From contig VLTN01000014.1 in the NCBI GenBank assembly GCA_008330645.1, forward strand, positions 62,001 to 126,000: DNA of 64,000 nt. The letters run 5' to 3'. Shown in pieces: positions 60,835-64,000 of the stretch (position 1 is its first letter; every line of letters starts with the position of its first letter). A program made the position numbers and the translations under genes. The notes beneath the pieces are model-generated. The model was not told where the DNA came from and did no database searches. It was given only the letters and a program-made list of their open reading frames with translations. This DNA comes from Cafeteria roenbergensis (lineage: Eukaryota > Sar > Bigyra > Bicosoecida > Cafeteriaceae).

Positions 60835-63800
60835 ATGGGGCGCCGCTCCAGCGCCAGCTCGGCCGCCAAGCAGTCCGCTTCCCCATTCACCACCAGGCTC
60901 CGGGTCCCGCTGCTCCTGGCGCTGGCAGTCGCCGTCATCGGTACCGGGCTGCTGTCCTGGCTCCTGCTGCGGTCTGCGGCTCTGGAGAGTGCGAGCGCCG
61001 GCGACGAGGCGCTTCACAGCGTCGCGCGCGACCTGGCCCGCCGCCTCGCGAGCGAGCTCCGCCGCGCCGTGCAGACAGCACGGGAGCAAGCTGCCATGCT
61101 GCAGGTGAGCCGCAGGCCAGCGCTGGGTCCGCCCATTGCGTGCTAGGCCCCCGCGCGACCGCAGTTTTTTTTCCGTCACTCATTTTGCTCCCCGGCCGAA
61201 TCCCGGCCAGCCAACTGATTCGCGCGAGACCGGCGCCTCCAGGGCCGCCCCAGCGGCCGCCGGCCCGGCCGGGGACGGGGGTCTGGTGCGCGGCAGCTCC
61301 GAGCGCCCCCGCAGCCGACCGGGACTGGTGTCGTCCCCCGCATGCGCGCAACGCTGCGCCGCATACGCGCCGAAGGTGCCGGTTCGGGCTTCGCGCGCCG
61401 TGATGGCGCGGCGCCGCGGAGCTCTAAACGCCGGCAACGAGGGCTTGCCACGCTCAGTTGCAGCCCTTGCCACCAGCGCCCCAGCCGCCGAGGCTGCCTC
61501 CACCTGGCTCGCTGCCGCGCCTGCTCGCCGGTTGCTGGGCCCGCCGCAGGTGAAGGCGGCGACACAAGGATCGATCCGAGTGCGCGACGCGGAGGCCGGC
61601 GCGGCTGCTGCCCGCGCCCTCCAAGCCAACCCCGCCGCCTTTGCTGCGGCCTTCGCGCGGCTTGTGCCGGCTTCTGGTGCAGCCGCGTGGGAGGCGGCGG
61701 CATCGAACGCGTCTGGGGCGGCGGTCTCGCTGCACCGCGCGGACTCGACGTGGACCAGCAGTGACGCCGCGCTGGCAGCAGTGCCGGTCGAGGTGATTGC
61801 GTCCAGCCACTCCGAGGGGCTGGTGGGCCAAAGCCTGCGAGGGTCGGGCGCTCTGGGGGCTGCGCTGGCCGCAGCGTTCGCGTCAAACGCGGCCACGGCA
61901 GCCGAACTGCACATGTCAGGTGGCTGGGGCGCTGCCGGCCAAGTCGCTCCTTCACTGTCCATTGTTGCCCCAGTCCTTGTCCCGGTGCGGTACCCGCGCA
62001 ACTCCAGCACCAACATTTCGAGAGAGTGCGCAGCCGCTGCCTTTGGCGAATCGCGCACGGCTCTCCCTGACCGCCACGGGGCACAAGTGGAGCTGGGAAT
62101 GCCTCCGAGCGACGCCCTGGCAGACGCTCTCCGGTTCCCTGCCTTGGGCGCCTTCGTCCTTGGCGTGGACCTGTCGAGCGCTCTGGAATTGGCGAGCGCG
62201 CGCGGTGCGGACGGACCAGTGACGTGGGGCTCACCTGGGCTGGAAGTTGCGTTGCTGGACGTGACGCAAACTGCTCTCTCCTCCCTTGGCGATCCCGAGT
62301 TGCTCCCCGCCGCACGCCAGGCGCCGAACAACGCGCCACTGCAGGGCGTTTCGGGGATGCCGCGCGTCTTTCCAGGTCTGGCTGCGTGTGGGAATGCGTC
62401 GCTTGCCGCCGGCCGGACGGCAAGACTGGGAGAGGCCGCCCGTGGCTATCCCGCGGGGATGAATGCCACCGCCGCTCCGCTGCTTCGAAAGTGCGCTTCT
62501 GAGGATGGTGGAGAACGCGGCGAGTGCATCCTGGACTCTGTGGAGGGCGGCGCACTGCTCGCCAAACTGAACAGCAAGAGCCGTCTCGAGCTTGCGTTCG
62601 GGTCGCAGGCGGACCGGCAGGCTCGCCTAGGGAGCTGGGTGCTTGATGTTGCTGCGACCGAGTCTCAGGAAGCCGCGGAGGCGCTCTGTGGCTTGGCAGG
62701 CGAAGCTGTGTTCGTGGGAAGCTCTCGAAAGGCAACCACTCAGCAAGACGCACCTTGGAGCTCGTCCCCCTCGGCATGCCAAGCATTCGCGAGGGCAGCA
62801 CAAGACTGCACCACCGCGCTCTCGACCGGGGGAGTGTCGCTGTCGGACCGCGAGGGCTGCATGGCCTCCTACGTCGTGACCGCTGCCGGGCGACAGCTGC
62901 TGGCCGTGGCGGTTGCAAATCGCACTTGGCTCGCTGGGGCCTCTGCTGCGAGCACGCACGCCAGCGCCTCCGCGACCCTGGTGATATGGAGTGCCGTCGT
63001 TGTTGCAACGTCTACCGTGGTCGTTTTCAGCATCTTCGTCTGGATCGTCGTGCTGGTCGCGCGGGCGGGCCATCCCGGGAGCCAGGACGACGCCACGCAA
63101 GCGCAGCCAGAGCGGCCGAAGCGCGGCTCGGGGCCGGGCCACACGGCCGCGCCACAGCCTGAGGACGCCACGATTGCTGACCTTGGTGCCCAGGTGGGCG
63201 CCAGAACAGCCCGCATGCGGTTGGCGGTGTCCTACAGCATCCACGATGTCCGGAATGCGGTCACGGCGTCGCAGGGCGTTATGGAAATGCTTCGCGACGA
63301 GGCATCGGCGATGCGCACCGAGCTGCGCAGTGCGATCGAAGTCATTGGCGTCACAGGACTGCTGAAGGACCTCAGGCACAGAGTGGGAGCGCAGCGGCGC
63401 GCAGAGCTGGAGCGGCAGCTCCGCCCTTCCCCGCAGCCCCAGGCGGAGCTCCGCAATGCTGCAGCAGGCTTTGGCCCCAGCATGCAGCACGGGCCGCCTC
63501 CTGGCCCCGGCTCCGGGGACGCGGACGCCGCGCCGACCAGACCGCCCCAGCTGCTCGGGGGCGGGGCGCGGGCGGCCGCTCCGAGCAATCGCGCGCCCAG
63601 GTTGCCCTGGGCTGAAGGTGCGGCCGCTGGCCCTTTCGCTTCTGCGCAGCTCCCTCGGGCGGGTGCCGCGAGGGTGGCTCTGCCATCGCCCTCCTCCGCC
63701 GCCCACAGGCGGGCTGAGAGCCATCCCGCTGGCCGCACTTCTCCCAGCATCGGCGTGGGCGCGTTGGAGCTCCAGGGCCTGCAAGGCAGCCCTTACGCCA

Positions 63801-64000
63801 CCCAGGGTCGCTCTCCGGCGCCGTCCCACTCCGTCTGTGACACCCACGCAAGGGGCTCCGCGGCCGGTTCAGGCAGCCTGCTGCCGCCGGCCCGCTGGAT
63901 GTCCTCCGTGGACTCTGACGCTGCGAGCTCCGTCATCCGGGACACTGCCGACCCAACAGCGTCCCCGCTCCGCAGCCCGGCTGCCAGCCGCCGCGACATC
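60835..64000 (+). CDS. CHASE-domain membrane receptor, histidine-kinase-like (3'-partial)
   Basis: Exon 1 is 60835-61104. Exon 2 begins at 61550 (acceptor gccgcag, phase 0; 445-base intron, donor gtgagc) and stays open to the window edge, giving 907 residues in view. A first helix (VPLLLALAVAVIGTGLLSWLLL) and a Trp-poor helical segment lead into an extracellular region that follows CHASE domains: VPVEVIASSHSEGLVGQSL, SLSIVAPVLVPVRYP, GAFVLGVDLSSALELA and LEVALLDVTQTAL. Several NxS/T sequons occur. A second helix spans about nt 62973-63065 (SAVVVATSTVVVFSIFVWIVVLV). Inside the cell, SYSIHDVRNAVTASQGVMEML (His codon 63242-63244) looks like a histidine-kinase dimerisation helix of the HDxRN type. 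A long Pro/Ala-rich stretch follows; any ATPase domain lies beyond the edge. An intermediate exon in 61105-61549 is possible. Confidence 0.65.

Noticed and set aside
20621-61549. Idea that introns are selected to be multiples of three without stops
   Set aside because: Several are (132, 171, 408, 360, 159 bases), but only 5 of 20 overall, which is no more than chance.
61176-63008. Open minus-strand frame of 610 codons
   Set aside because: It is antisense to the CHASE receptor, whose plus-strand frame has helices, sequons and family motifs. The minus frame is Arg/Pro/Ser-rich with none of these.
1-64000. Search for integrated virus, transposon or CRISPR array
   Set aside because: No transposase, integrase, capsid or polymerase-like protein, no terminal repeats and no spaced repeat array were seen; the only long repeat is the 383-bp gene fragment.

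Overview
This window is very GC-rich nuclear DNA from a eukaryote. The genes are eukaryotic (cohesin SMC1, 14-3-3, ribosomal protein eS4, a GH47 mannosidase, a mitochondrial carrier, BLOC1S1-like, TMEM230-like, NSRP1-like). Many are interrupted by short introns with strong GTGAG donors and CAG acceptors. A B9D1 homologue implies an organism that builds a cilium or flagellum. Compact spacing, divergent gene pairs, long Ala/Gly/Ser-rich insertions and a complete absence of AT-rich exons fit a small-genome heterotrophic flagellate; a bicosoecid stramenopile of the Cafeteria type is my best guess, by inference only. Because stop codons are rare at this GC content, nearly every gene carries long stop-free shadow frames on both strands. 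I used family similarity, splice phase and start context to choose frames.

Left part (1-22 kb): the 3' bulk of a DIS3-like exosome nuclease; a giant importin-alpha-like ARM-repeat protein with a cysteine-rich finger and polyglutamine; a NUDT14-like Nudix hydrolase with a C-terminal membrane anchor; a 1352-residue unknown protein on the minus strand; and a divergent TMEM230-like/YAE1-like pair.

Middle (22-40 kb): an orphan 74-residue one-helix protein, a mitochondrial carrier, a type I surface protein with an FN3-like domain, and an unknown minus-strand gene. A 383-bp perfect copy of the 5' end of that last gene sits 1.4 kb away. Then come a three-exon alpha/beta-hydrolase lacking its nucleophile, SMC1, and an NSRP1-like splicing factor.

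Right part (40-64 kb): a minus-strand run of a P-type ATPase, GH47 alpha-mannosidase, BLOC1S1-like and an SH2 protein. It is followed by a glucuronokinase fused to a degenerate nucleotidyltransferase, 14-3-3, B9D1, eS4, an MFS transporter, and a CHASE-domain membrane receptor with a histidine-kinase-like segment that runs off the right edge.

There is no operon logic: neighbours are mostly unrelated housekeeping genes. The least ordinary content is a set of proteins that keep a fold but have lost a signature residue (hydrolase without Ser, SH2 without the FLVR Arg, NTase without its LAAG motif). The ARM/finger/polyQ giant, the recent partial gene duplication and the CHASE receptor also stand out. 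I found no CRISPR array, transposon, rRNA or convincing tRNA.
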